Assembly: GCA_039619475.1 (NCBI GenBank)
Contig: CM077116.1
Coordinates: 7,426,501 to 7,490,500 of the forward strand
DNA from: Icerya purchasi
Lineage: Eukaryota > Arthropoda > Insecta > Hemiptera > Monophlebidae
Reading direction: 5' to 3'
Length of the DNA stretch: 64,000 nucleotides
Shown here piece after piece: positions 61,001-63,960 of this stretch. Numbering within the stretch: position 1 is the first letter of the stretch; every line of letters starts with the position of its first letter. Below the pieces are notes generated by a model. That model worked only from the letters and a program-made list of their open reading frames with translations. It ran no database searches and had not been told where the DNA came from. Both the position numbers and the translations under genes were made by a program.

Positions 61001-63484
61001 TTTCCTTTTTATTGAAAAAAAATCTTTTTTGTTCATTTCTTTTTATGTTCAAAACTAATATAATTACATTTCTGCCGCATTAATATAACTAATTTCAGTT
61101 TATATATTTAAAGAAGTTTTTGAAATTTTCATTAAATTATACTAATTTGTTGATTTTAATGTATGGATTTTCTTACGTTCAAGGAATGTCACGTGTTAAC
61201 ATTCAGTTCAGTAGGAACAGTATCCGATCATATTGTACTACATCCTCAGTTGGAAACAGCAAATTTTATTATTCGAGCTATTTGGTTACCCGGTTCGCAG
61301 ACTTGCTTGGCATTAGTAACTGCTGACTTTGTTAAAATATACGAGTTATCAAAGGATATTTTAAGTCCGCAATATTATTTTTTGGTGCCGAGTGGAAAAA
61401 TAAGAGATGTTACATTCGTGTGCAGGGAGGTAAACTAAACTTTTTTCTCCTTTCTGTTTTATTCATTAATTCACGAGGTTAATTTTTATTTTATAAAAAG
61501 TTATACTTTTAAACTTTACGTCTTTCTTTTCAAACCCGCAAAATTCTGATTCGATTTATAATTGTTGAGAAATTTTCATTAACTTTAATGTTACGTTATT
61601 TACCATTACATAATTATTTATTATAAAAATTTCTGGTATGTATATATATATATTTTTTTTAAAGTTAATTTTTGAAATTTAATATACTATGGTAAATTAA
61701 TTCAAAAATTATTTTTTTTTAAGCAGAAACAGAATACATTTATTATAATCATGTCTTCCTTCGGCTACGTCTACATACAAGAAATGAATGATGAAAGCTC
61801 AGCAAGTTTGGGTTCATTTTTTGTTACCAATACTTTGAAAGTTGAACATCCCGGTATTAAGGTGAGTGTAATAGTGGTTTTTCTATATTTTGTACCGTTA
61901 ATATTATCATATAAATCTATTTTATAATTTTAGACCACTTTTAATTCAAGTATTTAATCCCTATTTATTTAAATAATAACGATTTTGATCGATATTAACA
62001 CTTTCCCAACGTAGGACGTTTCTGAAGTAGGAGGTGTCGGGAAACAAAAGATGATGTTATATATCGAATTTGTTATGTATAATCATTTTTACTTTTATTA
62101 TCAAAATTTTTTAAAACAGAATCCAAATCAATACATGAATTAGTATAAAATGCACAGCTATCCTTTAAGAAGATTACTCAGTGTCGTGAATAGTAACGTT
62201 CGGTGAGCGATAGCAGAATATTAAAGAATATTTAAATAAGTGTAACGAAAAAAGCAGTCTCTTTATAAATAAATGAAAGTTACAGAAATTATTTTGTACT
62301 CGTTTTAAAAATTAGAAAATTAATATATGTTAAAAATTTTAAAAAAAAATAAAATGTTATTAGATGTCCCATGAAAAATTTATAAACAATTCCATCGAGT
62401 CGTAGTATTGAAAAGAAATAAAATTATTATCTGCAAAGTTTTGTCAGAATTAGTTTACTACTACCTATTTCTTATTTAAGTGTAAAAAGTGTTGTACGAA
62501 CTGCCATACACTTAACATTAAAAGATGTGACATGATAGAGACTTCGAGAATTTGAATGAATTACGAATAAGAAAATTAAAAAAGTTTTCTAGTAATCGTA
62601 ACTCTCGACGTTTTCAAATTTCACCGGAAAAAGTTAATTGTCAGGAGAAAACTTTTCTGAAAAAATGTAGAAATATTTTTGATTAACGATTAAATACTTA
62701 AGAAGTAATCTTCTTCTGCTGAAACTCGTAGTTGATTTTTTCACCATTTTTATCTGTTAGCAAATCTTTTTTTATTAAAATCTTTAGTTAATGAAAAGTT
62801 TTTTTGTTCGGATAAAATGGTTTAGCCCAGGACAATAATATTTAGATGAAAACCTTTAAAAAATCATTATCACGTTTATATGAGTATAGGAAAAGAAGAA
62901 GAAAAAAAACGGTTAAAGATAATATTTCCGATATGTACATATTTAGTGGGTTTTTTTTGTTTTGTTTTGAAGAAATTTTGGAAGTGAATATAATGCTTTA
63001 TAAACATTTCGTTTTTTTTTTTTTTTTTTGTTAATGAAATGATAAAAGATTACTTCTTTTAACTATTATTTTTTAATGATTTCTTTTTTAACTTTATATC
63101 CGCATTTAACTTAGCAATAATGCTAAGTTTGGAGTTGAACTCTAACTGAGCGTTGTTTTTATTGGCATAAATATATATATATTTTCTTTTTTTTCTTTTT
63201 ATAGGATTCGTCCGGTTTAATATCTCTTGGCGGAGTATCCATATATTATTCGCACGTATTAAAGATACTGTTTTTCAGTTTCGCTGCGGGTAAAAGTTTC
63301 ATGGCTTTCCTTTCAGACATTGAAATGGGCATTTCTAAAATTTATGAAATATATTTAAATTCATCTGCAAAAAGTAGCGTTACTTCCGGCAGTAAAAATT
63401 CTGGGCCCCTTGGCGTACCACCACTTTATCAGTGGACTGAAATTGTTAATCATCCAGGATTAGTGTGTAGTGTTGTGCAATCGA
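6200..63484 (+). CDS. UBR4/poe: E3 ubiquitin-protein ligase UBR4 (purity of essence), 5' part, 37 exons, continues past window
   Basis: UBR4 is a giant N-recognin and E3 ligase scaffold of the N-degron pathway; in flies (poe/pushover) it acts in spermatogenesis and neurons. The call rests on the UBR box in 52178-52396 ([18 protein letters not shown] and following Cys/His residues, nearly identical to human UBR4) and on collinear conserved blocks: [15 protein letters not shown] (exon 11), [20 protein letters not shown] (exon 33), [15 protein letters not shown] (exon 34), [15 protein letters not shown] (exon 37). The 37 exons sum to 6,961 nt (about 2,320 codons) and every junction keeps frame with GT-AG introns. 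The ATG at 6200 (MSAFSGGW) is the first in frame of exon 1. Exon 37 ends in phase 1, so more exons lie to the right; the family is about 5,000 residues long. Compared with human, the UBR box lies about 110 residues further in. The catalytic C-terminal module is not in this window. Seen: exons, splice sites, motifs. Inferred: function by orthology. Confidence 0.97.
6479..6576 (+). CDS. UBR4/poe: UBR4 exon 2 (residues 37-70)
   Basis: The acceptor is ttttttag and the donor is AAAA|gtacgt. It encodes [16 protein letters not shown], matching the human KQYEPFYSSFVALSTHYIT region. It is entered in phase 2 and left in phase 1. Confidence 0.9.
6669..6926 (+). CDS. UBR4/poe: UBR4 exon 3 (residues 70-156)
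   Basis: The acceptor is ttctccag and the donor CCAG|gtaatt. It is helical-scaffold sequence with [10 protein letters not shown] and [13 protein letters not shown] blocks. Entry and exit are both in phase 1. Confidence 0.9.
7052..7182 (+). CDS. UBR4/poe: UBR4 exon 4 (residues 156-199)
   Basis: The acceptor is tggttttag and the donor AAAG|gtgagt. It encodes [12 protein letters not shown], corresponding to human QMNFLNQL. It ends in phase 0. Confidence 0.9.
7492..7673 (+). CDS. UBR4/poe: UBR4 exon 5 (residues 200-260)
   Basis: The acceptor is gtttctag and the donor ATCA|gtaatt. It encodes [20 protein letters not shown], aligned with human GGSEKLLRVCLNLPYFLRY. It ends in phase 2. Confidence 0.92.
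7870..8066 (+). CDS. UBR4/poe: UBR4 exon 6 (residues 260-326)
   Basis: The acceptor is ttatctag and the donor ACCG|gtaatt. It encodes [17 protein letters not shown] and [11 protein letters not shown], the counterpart of human VLEPLNPSRLQDVT and SCLYAGVSVAT. It ends in phase 1. Confidence 0.93.
8269..8405 (+). CDS. UBR4/poe: UBR4 exon 7 (residues 326-371)
   Basis: The acceptor is gttttaaag and the donor ACAG|gtacta. It contains an acidic YSDEDFTES stretch followed by [20 protein letters not shown], like human QKCLEIYDMIGQAISSSRRA. It ends in phase 0. Confidence 0.92.
8406..9431 (+). other. UBR4 intron 7
   Basis: About 1 kb of AT-rich sequence with several poly-A runs (for example 8510-8525). 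I see no gene, transposon domain or clear repeat. It ends with a long T tract and gcag acceptor. Confidence 0.85.
9432..9604 (+). CDS. UBR4/poe: UBR4 exon 8 (residues 372-429)
   Basis: The acceptor follows an 11-T tract (ttttgcag) and the donor is AAAC|gtaagt. It ends in a charged segment ([20 protein letters not shown]), a probable flexible linker, where human UBR4 also has a Lys/Glu/Arg-rich stretch. It ends in phase 2. Confidence 0.92.
10036..10549 (-). pseudogene. Tc1-like transposase relic
   Basis: Read on the minus strand, the pieces [35 protein letters not shown] and [18 protein letters not shown] are the helix-turn-helix part of a Tc1 transposase. They are followed after an apparent internal deletion by [11 protein letters not shown], the segment that normally follows the second catalytic Asp. 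Several stops and at least one frameshift are present and much of the DDE core is missing, so it cannot be active. Two related 26-30 bp segments in the same orientation (10707-10737 and 10906-10932) may mark element ends or a duplicated flank. Confidence 0.8.
10941..11188. mobile_element. Tc1/mariner-type MITE, about 248 bp
   Basis: The ends are inverted repeats: tatgtgacggtcgct at 10941 and agcgaccgtcacata ending at 11188. The match continues inward for roughly 30-45 bp with few mismatches. A TA dinucleotide abuts each end (10939-10940 and 11189-11190), as expected for a TA target duplication. There is no coding capacity. Confidence 0.75.
11908..12142 (+). CDS. UBR4/poe: UBR4 exon 9 (residues 429-507)
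   Basis: The acceptor is cattgtag and the donor CGAAAG|gtggta. It encodes [38 protein letters not shown] and [14 protein letters not shown], matching human MAQSTSIQRIQRLI and NLLLTLLSTSYRK. It ends in phase 0. Confidence 0.93.
12738..12942 (+). CDS. UBR4/poe: UBR4 exon 10 (residues 508-576)
   Basis: The acceptor is tttttcag and the donor GAGG|gtactg. A Ala/Thr/Pro/Ser-rich linker is followed by [20 protein letters not shown], the counterpart of human NTYYEDDFSSTEEDSSQD. It ends in phase 1 and joins exon 11 across a 13-kb intron. Confidence 0.93.
13740..14062 (+). pseudogene. Possible Tc1-like transposase fragment
   Basis: In broken + frames it reads [13 protein letters not shown] and, after a frameshift, [16 protein letters not shown], which resembles the second helix-turn-helix and the pre-DDE linker of Tc1 transposases. 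Stops interrupt every frame. The match is weak and short. Confidence 0.35.
15266..15735 (+). pseudogene. mariner-family transposase N-terminal relic
   Basis: It opens with an ATG and [20 protein letters not shown], then DIHAKLCKV, a mariner DNA-binding head. Scattered, frameshifted pieces follow (a [13 protein letters not shown] region, then a segment near 15665-15730 resembling the stretch before the first catalytic Asp). It stops before the DDD core. Frameshifts and stops make it inactive. Confidence 0.7.
16393..16705. mobile_element. pogo/Tigger-like MITE, about 313 bp
   Basis: The left end CAGTAGAACCTTACAAACTC (16393-16412) is mirrored by GAGTTTGTAAGATTCTAC at the right end. The CAGTAGAACC terminus is typical of pogo-group elements. 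The left side has a TA target dinucleotide and the right TA has decayed. There is no ORF. Confidence 0.7.
17590..19760 (-). pseudogene. I/R1-group LINE relic (RT to RNase H)
   Basis: On the minus strand around 19150-19300 the pieces [20 protein letters not shown] match the reverse-transcriptase block QGVPQGS...LF..YIND. Further along (18300-18000) [20 protein letters not shown] and a [17 protein letters not shown] segment resemble the RNase H domain (FTDAS, then W.PSHVG), which points to the I/R1-like superfamily. The FADD motif is not recognisable. Stops are frequent. The 17586-17825 end may be the C-terminal tail. Confidence 0.65.
21137..21636 (-). mobile_element. tRNA-containing SINE with 12-bp target duplication
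   Basis: A direct repeat tttaaaatccat flanks the insert at 21137-21148 and 21625-21636. The insert (21149-21624) is less AT-rich than its surroundings. On the minus strand it carries a tRNA-like segment (21451-21516) with A-box-like TAGTTGCTAGAGCGC and a B box GGTTCGATCCC, and it ends in an A-rich tail (aaagaagaaga). Target duplication plus A-rich tail indicate LINE-mediated retroposition. Its 5' body (21517-21624) resembles part of the repeat at 63640-63960. Confidence 0.75.
21451..21516 (-). other. tRNA-like Pol III promoter segment inside the SINE
   Basis: Acceptor-like ends GCCGCCT and AGGCGAC pair at six of seven positions, and a B box GGTTCGATCCC is present. The D arm is too short for a normal tRNA and it lies inside a retroposed unit, so it is a SINE promoter rather than a tRNA gene. 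Confidence 0.6.
21960..22960 (-). pseudogene. Jockey-clade LINE reverse transcriptase relic
   Basis: Minus-strand reading gives [20 protein letters not shown] and [14 protein letters not shown] (the FADD catalytic block, 22630-22690). After it come [10 protein letters not shown], a TYGI-type segment and a C-terminal block with [20 protein letters not shown], a characteristic Jockey tail. There are several frameshifts and stops, and the N-terminal RT and endonuclease are missing. Confidence 0.75.
24802..24841. repeat. TA/TAA microsatellite
   Basis: About 11 TA units run straight into several TAA units, inside intron 10. Confidence 0.9.
25022..25068. repeat. TA microsatellite
   Basis: About 23 uninterrupted TA units, the longest simple repeat in the window. 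It is probably polymorphic. Confidence 0.95.
25928..26091 (+). CDS. UBR4/poe: UBR4 exon 11 (residues 576-630)
   Basis: The acceptor is ttgattgtag and the donor GGA|gtaagt. It encodes [17 protein letters not shown], nearly identical to human [17 protein letters not shown]. It is entered in phase 1 and ends in phase 0. Confidence 0.95.
26092..27871 (+). other. UBR4 intron 11
   Basis: AT-rich, 1.8 kb. It holds one small inverted repeat (27210-27363, separate entry). Nothing else is recognised. Confidence 0.8.
27210..27363. repeat. Small foldback repeat
   Basis: taaaatatattaaattataataaatc-type sequence at 27210-27236 is repeated inverted at 27336-27363 with about 100 bp between. The loop carries cgggcacagcccatcatcag, reminiscent of the catcatc core of the hairpin at 43831. 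Confidence 0.65.
27872..28025 (+). CDS. UBR4/poe: UBR4 exon 12 (residues 631-682)
   Basis: The acceptor is ctttgtccag and the donor GCAG|gtaatg. It encodes [17 protein letters not shown] and [12 protein letters not shown], parallel to human LASNILNFITSSM and LASIIKEVDKDG. It ends in phase 1. Confidence 0.93.
28026..28776 (+). other. UBR4 intron 12
   Basis: AT-rich, 751 bp, with no feature recognised. Confidence 0.85.
28777..28994 (+). CDS. UBR4/poe: UBR4 exon 13 (residues 682-754)
   Basis: The acceptor is actttcag and the donor TCAG|gtatta. It encodes [16 protein letters not shown] and [11 protein letters not shown], matching human AALYHFNHSLVT and LQQLGVAPFSE, then [10 protein letters not shown]. 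It ends in phase 0. Confidence 0.95.
29101..29218 (+). CDS. UBR4/poe: UBR4 exon 14 (residues 755-794)
   Basis: The acceptor is tatattacag and the donor GAAG|gtaaac. It encodes [15 protein letters not shown], like human LKVWDRFLSTMKQNA. The intron before it is only 106 bp. It ends in phase 1. Confidence 0.94.
29219..30101 (+). other. UBR4 intron 14
   Basis: AT-rich, 883 bp, with no feature recognised. Confidence 0.85.
30102..30328 (+). CDS. UBR4/poe: UBR4 exon 15 (residues 794-869)
   Basis: The acceptor is tatttacag and the donor GCAG|gtgtgt. It encodes [17 protein letters not shown] and [19 protein letters not shown], the counterpart of human DLNVEHLQMLLLIF and RLLLIFDYLLHQYSKAP. It ends in phase 0. 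Confidence 0.95.
30329..30917 (+). other. UBR4 intron 15
   Basis: AT-rich, 589 bp, with no feature recognised. Confidence 0.85.
30918..31127 (+). CDS. UBR4/poe: UBR4 exon 16 (residues 870-939)
   Basis: The acceptor is cttcttag and the donor CTG|gtaagt. It encodes VQYNI, then a [14 protein letters not shown] stretch and [20 protein letters not shown], matching human NWSKHF and HPRFYCVLSPEASEDDLNRLD. Entry and exit are both in phase 0. Confidence 0.94.
31128..32186 (+). other. UBR4 intron 16
   Basis: AT-rich, 1.06 kb, with no gene or repeat recognised. Confidence 0.85.
32187..32365 (+). CDS. UBR4/poe: UBR4 exon 17 (residues 940-999)
   Basis: The acceptor is ttaatag and the donor GGAG|gtaagc. 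It encodes [20 protein letters not shown] and [15 protein letters not shown], matching the human ALEACALQYYFLILWR helix. It ends in phase 2. Confidence 0.94.
32366..32737 (+). other. UBR4 intron 17
   Basis: AT-rich, 372 bp, with nothing recognised. Confidence 0.85.
32738..32885 (+). CDS. UBR4/poe: UBR4 exon 18 (residues 999-1048)
   Basis: The acceptor is ctttttttcag and the donor AAAG|gtaaaa. It encodes [17 protein letters not shown] and KLYINWLK, like human RILGILPPSKTYINQLS and SYVNWIKD. It ends in phase 0. Confidence 0.95.
33172..33316 (+). CDS. UBR4/poe: UBR4 exon 19 (residues 1049-1097)
   Basis: The acceptor is cataaatag and the donor AAAG|gtattt. It encodes [20 protein letters not shown] and [10 protein letters not shown], like human LIKQGMKAEHASSLLELAST and SSVKYDVEIV. 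It ends in phase 1. Confidence 0.94.
33317..35994 (+). other. UBR4 intron 19
   Basis: A 2.7-kb intron holding a 288-bp-period tandem repeat (separate entry). The flanks are AT-rich. A 62-codon open stretch at 33331-33522 does not fit the UBR4 frame or the human protein and is probably chance. Confidence 0.8.
34179..34880. repeat. Tandem repeat, about 288-bp period, about 2.4 copies
   Basis: Units begin near 34191, 34479 and 34767 with ttccaactttaaa..., followed by a ggggcgccgaaagctc-like block, a long T run, a gtgatatat block and an aacgaaac(g/t)tt block. Copies have diverged by substitutions and small indels. The third copy is cut at about 34880. There is no coding capacity. Confidence 0.85.
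35995..36121 (+). CDS. UBR4/poe: UBR4 exon 20 (residues 1097-1139)
   Basis: The acceptor is gtttccag and the donor ATAG|gtaagc. It encodes [17 protein letters not shown] and [15 protein letters not shown], like human AISKVQVSLDEHFSK. It ends in phase 2. Confidence 0.92.
36122..36603 (+). other. UBR4 intron 20
   Basis: AT-rich, 482 bp, with nothing recognised. Confidence 0.8.
36604..36723 (+). CDS. UBR4/poe: UBR4 exon 21, probable (residues 1139-1179)
   Basis: The acceptor is atatttcag and the donor AGTC|gtaagt. The 120 nt are open and encode a hydrophobic, helix-like stretch ([26 protein letters not shown]). Entry and exit are both in phase 2, so including or skipping it keeps the frame. 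I do not see a matching segment in human UBR4, so it may be insect-specific or an alternatively used cassette. Support is good splice sites and an open frame only. Confidence 0.6.
36724..39343 (+). other. UBR4 intron 21
   Basis: A 2.6-kb intron with a decayed mariner at 37889-38925. The rest is AT-rich. Confidence 0.8.
37889..38925 (+). pseudogene. mariner transposase, nearly full-length, inactivated
   Basis: The span is about 345 codons, the normal mariner length. From the start: [16 protein letters not shown], then [20 protein letters not shown] (DNA-binding head). Midway come [20 protein letters not shown] (first catalytic region, where the usual TGDETW Asp reads Glu) and [18 protein letters not shown]. 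Near the end are a degraded HDN block and [16 protein letters not shown], which carries the last catalytic Asp region. Multiple stops and frameshifts lie between. Terminal inverted repeats could not be placed confidently. Confidence 0.85.
39344..39490 (+). CDS. UBR4/poe: UBR4 exon 22 (residues 1179-1228)
   Basis: The acceptor is taattatag and the donor TTAG|gtttgt. It encodes [14 protein letters not shown] and [17 protein letters not shown]; the latter corresponds to human LLPATLQLIDTYASFTR. Entry and exit are both in phase 2. Confidence 0.9.
39648..39712 (-). repeat. tRNA-like SINE fragment
   Basis: On the minus strand there is an A-box-like TTAGTTAGGTAGCGG followed 20 bases on by a good B box GGATTCGAATCC. 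No complete cloverleaf can be drawn with a proper acceptor stem, so I read it as a SINE head or tRNA pseudogene. Confidence 0.5.
40205..40681 (+). pseudogene. RTE-like LINE, 5'-truncated C-terminal ORF
   Basis: An open frame from about 40211 to the TAG at 40681 encodes [20 protein letters not shown], then [20 protein letters not shown] and [11 protein letters not shown]. This is the C-terminal part of arthropod endonuclease/reverse-transcriptase LINE proteins, where the block IRKILGP...H....R..FYGH is common. It has no internal stop over about 157 codons, so it is younger than the other LINEs here, but the RT core is absent. Confidence 0.75.
42508..42703 (+). CDS. UBR4/poe: UBR4 exon 23 (residues 1228-1293)
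   Basis: The acceptor is atttttcag and the donor ATATC|gttagt. It encodes [20 protein letters not shown] and [15 protein letters not shown], like human AVLAIGSSRCKANTLGPT and LPSSVQTVCESWNNI. It ends in phase 0. Confidence 0.92.
42822..43634. mobile_element. Transposon-like unit bounded by accgacttcaa / ttgaagtcggt
   Basis: The motif accgacttca occurs in + orientation at 42824 and 43244 and inverted (tgaagtcggt) near 43608. The first stretch (accgacttcaaaaaaggagg, then a T run and a block around aaccgattttgatg) resembles a noncoding repeat end common in insect genomes. No transposase is present, so the family is uncertain. Confidence 0.5.
43216..43634. repeat. Long foldback (inverted repeat), about 180-bp arms
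   Basis: The left arm 43216-43400 and right arm 43458-43634 are near-perfect reverse complements (for example ataaaatgctttttt at 43216 and its complement ending at 43634; tcttatacaacatta near 43360 and taatgttgtataaga near 43480). The main difference is a short indel near the loop. The loop is about 57 bp. It lies inside intron 23, so the pre-mRNA can form a long hairpin. Confidence 0.9.
43831..44005. repeat. Short-loop hairpin, 81-bp arms
   Basis: Arms 43831-43911 and 43925-44005 are reverse complements at most positions (aataaataaattgcggacac at the left; the complement of aataaataaatttcggacac at the right) with a 13-bp loop. The inner part contains aacgtttcggccagc and tgaccatcatc. Confidence 0.92.
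44594..44742 (+). CDS. UBR4/poe: UBR4 exon 24 (residues 1294-1343)
   Basis: The acceptor is tattatag and the donor TCAT|gtaagt. It encodes [20 protein letters not shown], like human LPLAASLKHTLLSLVRLTGD. It is entered in phase 0 and ends in phase 2. Confidence 0.94.
44743..45073 (+). other. UBR4 intron 24
   Basis: AT-rich, 331 bp, including an 18-T run, with nothing recognised. Confidence 0.85.
45074..45304 (+). CDS. UBR4/poe: UBR4 exon 25 (residues 1343-1420)
   Basis: The acceptor is atattttag and the donor GAAAA|gtaaga. It encodes [17 protein letters not shown] and [20 protein letters not shown], like human VIRTLLPLLLESSTES and ILGPAESDEFLARVYEKLI. It ends in phase 2. Confidence 0.94.
45305..46078 (+). 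other. UBR4 intron 25
   Basis: A 774-bp intron containing an antisense RTE LINE fragment near 45640-45885. The rest is AT-rich. Confidence 0.8.
45640..45885 (-). pseudogene. RTE-like LINE fragment (linker before RT)
   Basis: The minus strand reads [24 protein letters not shown], then [20 protein letters not shown] and [11 protein letters not shown]. This is the conserved segment between endonuclease and RT of arthropod LINE proteins (…EV..AI..MKN.KA.G.D.IP.E.LK). One stop is present and both ends are truncated. Confidence 0.8.
46079..46305 (+). CDS. UBR4/poe: UBR4 exon 26 (residues 1420-1496)
   Basis: The acceptor is gattttag and the donor ATCG|gttagt. It encodes [20 protein letters not shown] and [16 protein letters not shown], like human SGLDESILEECLQYLEKQLE and FCNRVLKFFTKLFQL. 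It ends in phase 1. Confidence 0.94.
46306..47358 (+). other. UBR4 intron 26
   Basis: AT-rich, 1.05 kb. A short ggccgatacgtttcgccga stretch near 46662 recalls the core of the 43831 hairpin. Nothing else is recognised. Confidence 0.75.
47359..47695 (+). CDS. UBR4/poe: UBR4 exon 27 (residues 1496-1608)
   Basis: This is the longest exon here. The acceptor is ctttacag and the donor AAAG|gtatga. It encodes [14 protein letters not shown], then an acidic, hydrophilic insert ([17 protein letters not shown]) and [15 protein letters not shown], the last aligned with human NRQLLQLLTTYIVRE. It ends in phase 2. Confidence 0.93.
47696..48166 (+). other. UBR4 intron 27
   Basis: AT-rich, 471 bp, with nothing recognised. 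The acceptor (ttctgaag) is weaker than most in this gene. Confidence 0.8.
48167..48361 (+). CDS. UBR4/poe: UBR4 exon 28 (residues 1608-1673)
   Basis: The acceptor is ttctgaag and the donor CAACA|gtacgt. It encodes [40 protein letters not shown], like human LGTLTPMATEMLANGDGTGF and HLQLHNAAVDWLS. It ends in phase 2. Confidence 0.93.
48362..50839 (+). other. UBR4 intron 28
   Basis: AT-rich, 2.5 kb. The 152-codon open stretch at 49792-50250 is very rich in Phe/Tyr/Leu/Ile as expected of T-rich DNA and is not a credible gene. No transposon is recognised. Confidence 0.75.
50840..51116 (+). CDS. UBR4/poe: UBR4 exon 29 (residues 1673-1765)
   Basis: The acceptor is gtttttag and the donor TTCG|gtaaat. 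It encodes [20 protein letters not shown], then INWDADIL, then an acidic tail ([14 protein letters not shown]) that leads into the UBR box, like human VLECTCHIMSYLADVTNA and EEEDSQAEDSDEDS. It ends in phase 0. Confidence 0.94.
51117..52177 (+). other. UBR4 intron 29
   Basis: AT-rich, 1.06 kb, with a small tatgtgtgtgtatgtata microsatellite near 51240. Nothing else is recognised. Confidence 0.85.
52178..52396 (+). CDS. UBR4/poe: UBR4 exon 30: UBR-box zinc finger (residues 1766-1838)
   Basis: One exon carries essentially the whole UBR box. The acceptor is ttttgtag and the donor TTTG|gtaagt. Cys at about 1775, 1792, 1795, 1804, 1807, 1811, 1827, 1829 and 1837, with His 1812 and 1815, reproduce the zinc-ligand spacing of UBR boxes. 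Blocks [20 protein letters not shown] and [14 protein letters not shown] are almost invariant with human UBR4. In N-recognins this fold binds destabilising N-termini. Entry and exit are both in phase 0, so the domain is a self-contained cassette. Confidence 0.98.
52397..53941 (+). other. UBR4 intron 30
   Basis: AT-rich, 1.5 kb. Open stretches at 53544-53958 are T-rich and Phe/Leu-laden and are not credible. Nothing else is recognised. Confidence 0.8.
53942..54173 (+). CDS. UBR4/poe: UBR4 exon 31 (residues 1839-1916)
   Basis: The acceptor is gtacattag and the donor TTAG|gtaatt. It encodes ALTKRSAEP immediately after the UBR box (human ALVKRTPSS), a Ser/Thr-rich linker ([10 protein letters not shown]), and [18 protein letters not shown]. 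It ends in phase 1. The reading frame stays open for 74 codons into the intron, up to the stop at 54395. Confidence 0.94.
54174..54756 (+). other. UBR4 intron 31
   Basis: 583 bp. The first 220 bp are less AT-rich than other introns and are open in the upstream exon's frame. The remainder is ordinary AT-rich intron. No domain is recognised. Confidence 0.75.
54757..54962 (+). CDS. UBR4/poe: UBR4 exon 32 (residues 1916-1984)
   Basis: The acceptor is tgaaaatag and the donor AATG|gtacgt. It encodes [20 protein letters not shown], then [20 protein letters not shown] and DKLM, like human SRAQQALSELHTVEKAVEMT and DQLM. It ends in phase 0. Confidence 0.95.
54963..55290 (+). other. UBR4 intron 32
   Basis: AT-rich, 328 bp, with nothing recognised. 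Confidence 0.85.
55291..55450 (+). CDS. UBR4/poe: UBR4 exon 33 (residues 1985-2038)
   Basis: The acceptor is ctttattag and the donor CTCG|gtgggt. It encodes [20 protein letters not shown] and [20 protein letters not shown], then [10 protein letters not shown], all nearly identical to human UBR4. It ends in phase 1. Confidence 0.96.
55451..58185 (+). other. UBR4 intron 33
   Basis: A 2.7-kb intron with a degraded LINE (56665-57253). It contains several long A or T runs (55605, 55790, 57330, 57660). A 61-codon open stretch at 57471-57656 is unexplained. Confidence 0.8.
56665..57253 (+). pseudogene. LINE reverse transcriptase relic (RT core piece and C-terminal tail)
   Basis: It begins with [19 protein letters not shown], matching the RT block F.DLTKAFD.VDH. 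The middle is lost. The end shows a degraded IMCGI.IWSGAKK piece (normally YGI..WG.A) and [14 protein letters not shown] followed by [17 protein letters not shown], a typical LINE C-terminus (LTVP.LYI.E...). Stops and deletions make it inactive. Confidence 0.65.
58186..58370 (+). CDS. UBR4/poe: UBR4 exon 34: start of propeller region (residues 2038-2099)
   Basis: The acceptor is ttaaaatag and the donor TAAAA|gtacgt. It encodes [20 protein letters not shown], then [20 protein letters not shown] and [15 protein letters not shown], near-identical to human. Relative to human, one extra Val precedes AVSHEK at the junction. It ends in phase 0. Confidence 0.96.
58371..61183 (+). other. UBR4 intron 34
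   Basis: A 2.8-kb intron holding an antisense transposon-derived ORF (59829-60347) and a TA/CATATA microsatellite near 60955. The rest is AT-rich. Confidence 0.8.
59829..60347 (-). pseudogene. Transposon-derived ORF (repeated insect family with DFAS / YLPDDWY block)
   Basis: A 172-codon antisense frame encodes a basic N-terminus, a [20 protein letters not shown] segment that looks like a metal-binding pair, [15 protein letters not shown], then [39 protein letters not shown] and [12 protein letters not shown]. The order H.F...GH.YLPND.DF...IY.P.DW...DF.S is one I recognise from multicopy transposon-like proteins of insects, but I cannot name the superfamily. There is no intron signature. It is probably a truncated internal fragment, since the usual upstream part is missing. 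Confidence 0.55.
61184..61429 (+). CDS. UBR4/poe: UBR4 exon 35: propeller region (residues 2100-2181)
   Basis: The acceptor is cgttcaag and the donor GGAG|gtaaac. It encodes [20 protein letters not shown], then [28 protein letters not shown] and [17 protein letters not shown], all matching human UBR4. Entry and exit are both in phase 0. Confidence 0.96.
61724..61861 (+). CDS. UBR4/poe: UBR4 exon 36 (residues 2182-2227)
   Basis: The donor is TAAG|gtgagt. The acceptor is a NAGNAG (aagcag), so the exon may start at 61724 or 61727, adding or omitting one Gln. It encodes [20 protein letters not shown] and [15 protein letters not shown], like human NIIVIMSSAGYIYTQLMEE and FYVTNVLEINHEDLK. Confidence 0.93.
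61862..63204 (+). other. UBR4 intron 36
   Basis: AT-rich, 1.3 kb, with nothing recognised apart from long T runs near 63010 and 63185. Confidence 0.8.
63205..63484 (+). CDS. UBR4/poe: UBR4 exon 37 (residues 2228-2321), last exon in window
   Basis: The acceptor is tttttatag and the donor TCGA|gtaagt. It encodes [20 protein letters not shown] and AGKSF, then [20 protein letters not shown], like human GGGVSVYYSHVLQMLFFSYC and LCQWSEVMNHPGLVCCVQQ. It ends in phase 1, so the coding sequence continues to the right of 64000. Confidence 0.96.
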
Positions 63485-63644
63485 GTAAGTTTACAAAAAA
63501 ATTACATTTAATTTAGTAGCGTAATTATAAATTTCGATTCTTTTTCTGTTTTCGTGAAATAACTTTTAAATGCTTACTTCAAAAAAAGTAACCGTAATCG
63601 GAATTTTTCTAAATGAATTTCTGTTTCTTTTTAAATGCAGTAAA

Positions 63645-63960
63645 ATGGTAGCGCGGTAGCCTAGTAACTAAAATGCTCGGCTGCCAAACAGAAGTGTCAT
63701 GAGTTTTTAGGAGTTGTCTAGTTCCAGGTTCAAATCACTTCCAAGTATATACACCTAATCTAAAATTGAAAATTGGTTATCACAGAGAAGTGATCTGGAA
63801 CAATGAAGGCGGATTCCAAGAAGAAAAAACTGGCCTCCAATACTCTCTTCAGATTCTCATTAGACCTTTAAGAGCATTGTGAAAAGCTTAATTCCACATT
63901 CTTCAACACTTTACCAAGGATGTGGGATTCCCTTTACTTCTTTAATTTTAAGCTTTTCAG
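63645..63960 (+). mobile_element. tRNA-like SINE in the intron after exon 37
   Basis: It opens with gtagcgcggtagcctagtaa (A-box-like) and about 80 bp later has ggttcaaatca (a worn B box). The body from about 63806 contains aactggcctcc, a tactctc block, cattgtgaa and ggatgtggga; the same order of blocks occurs at 21509-21624. Ends and target duplications were not found. Confidence 0.55.
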
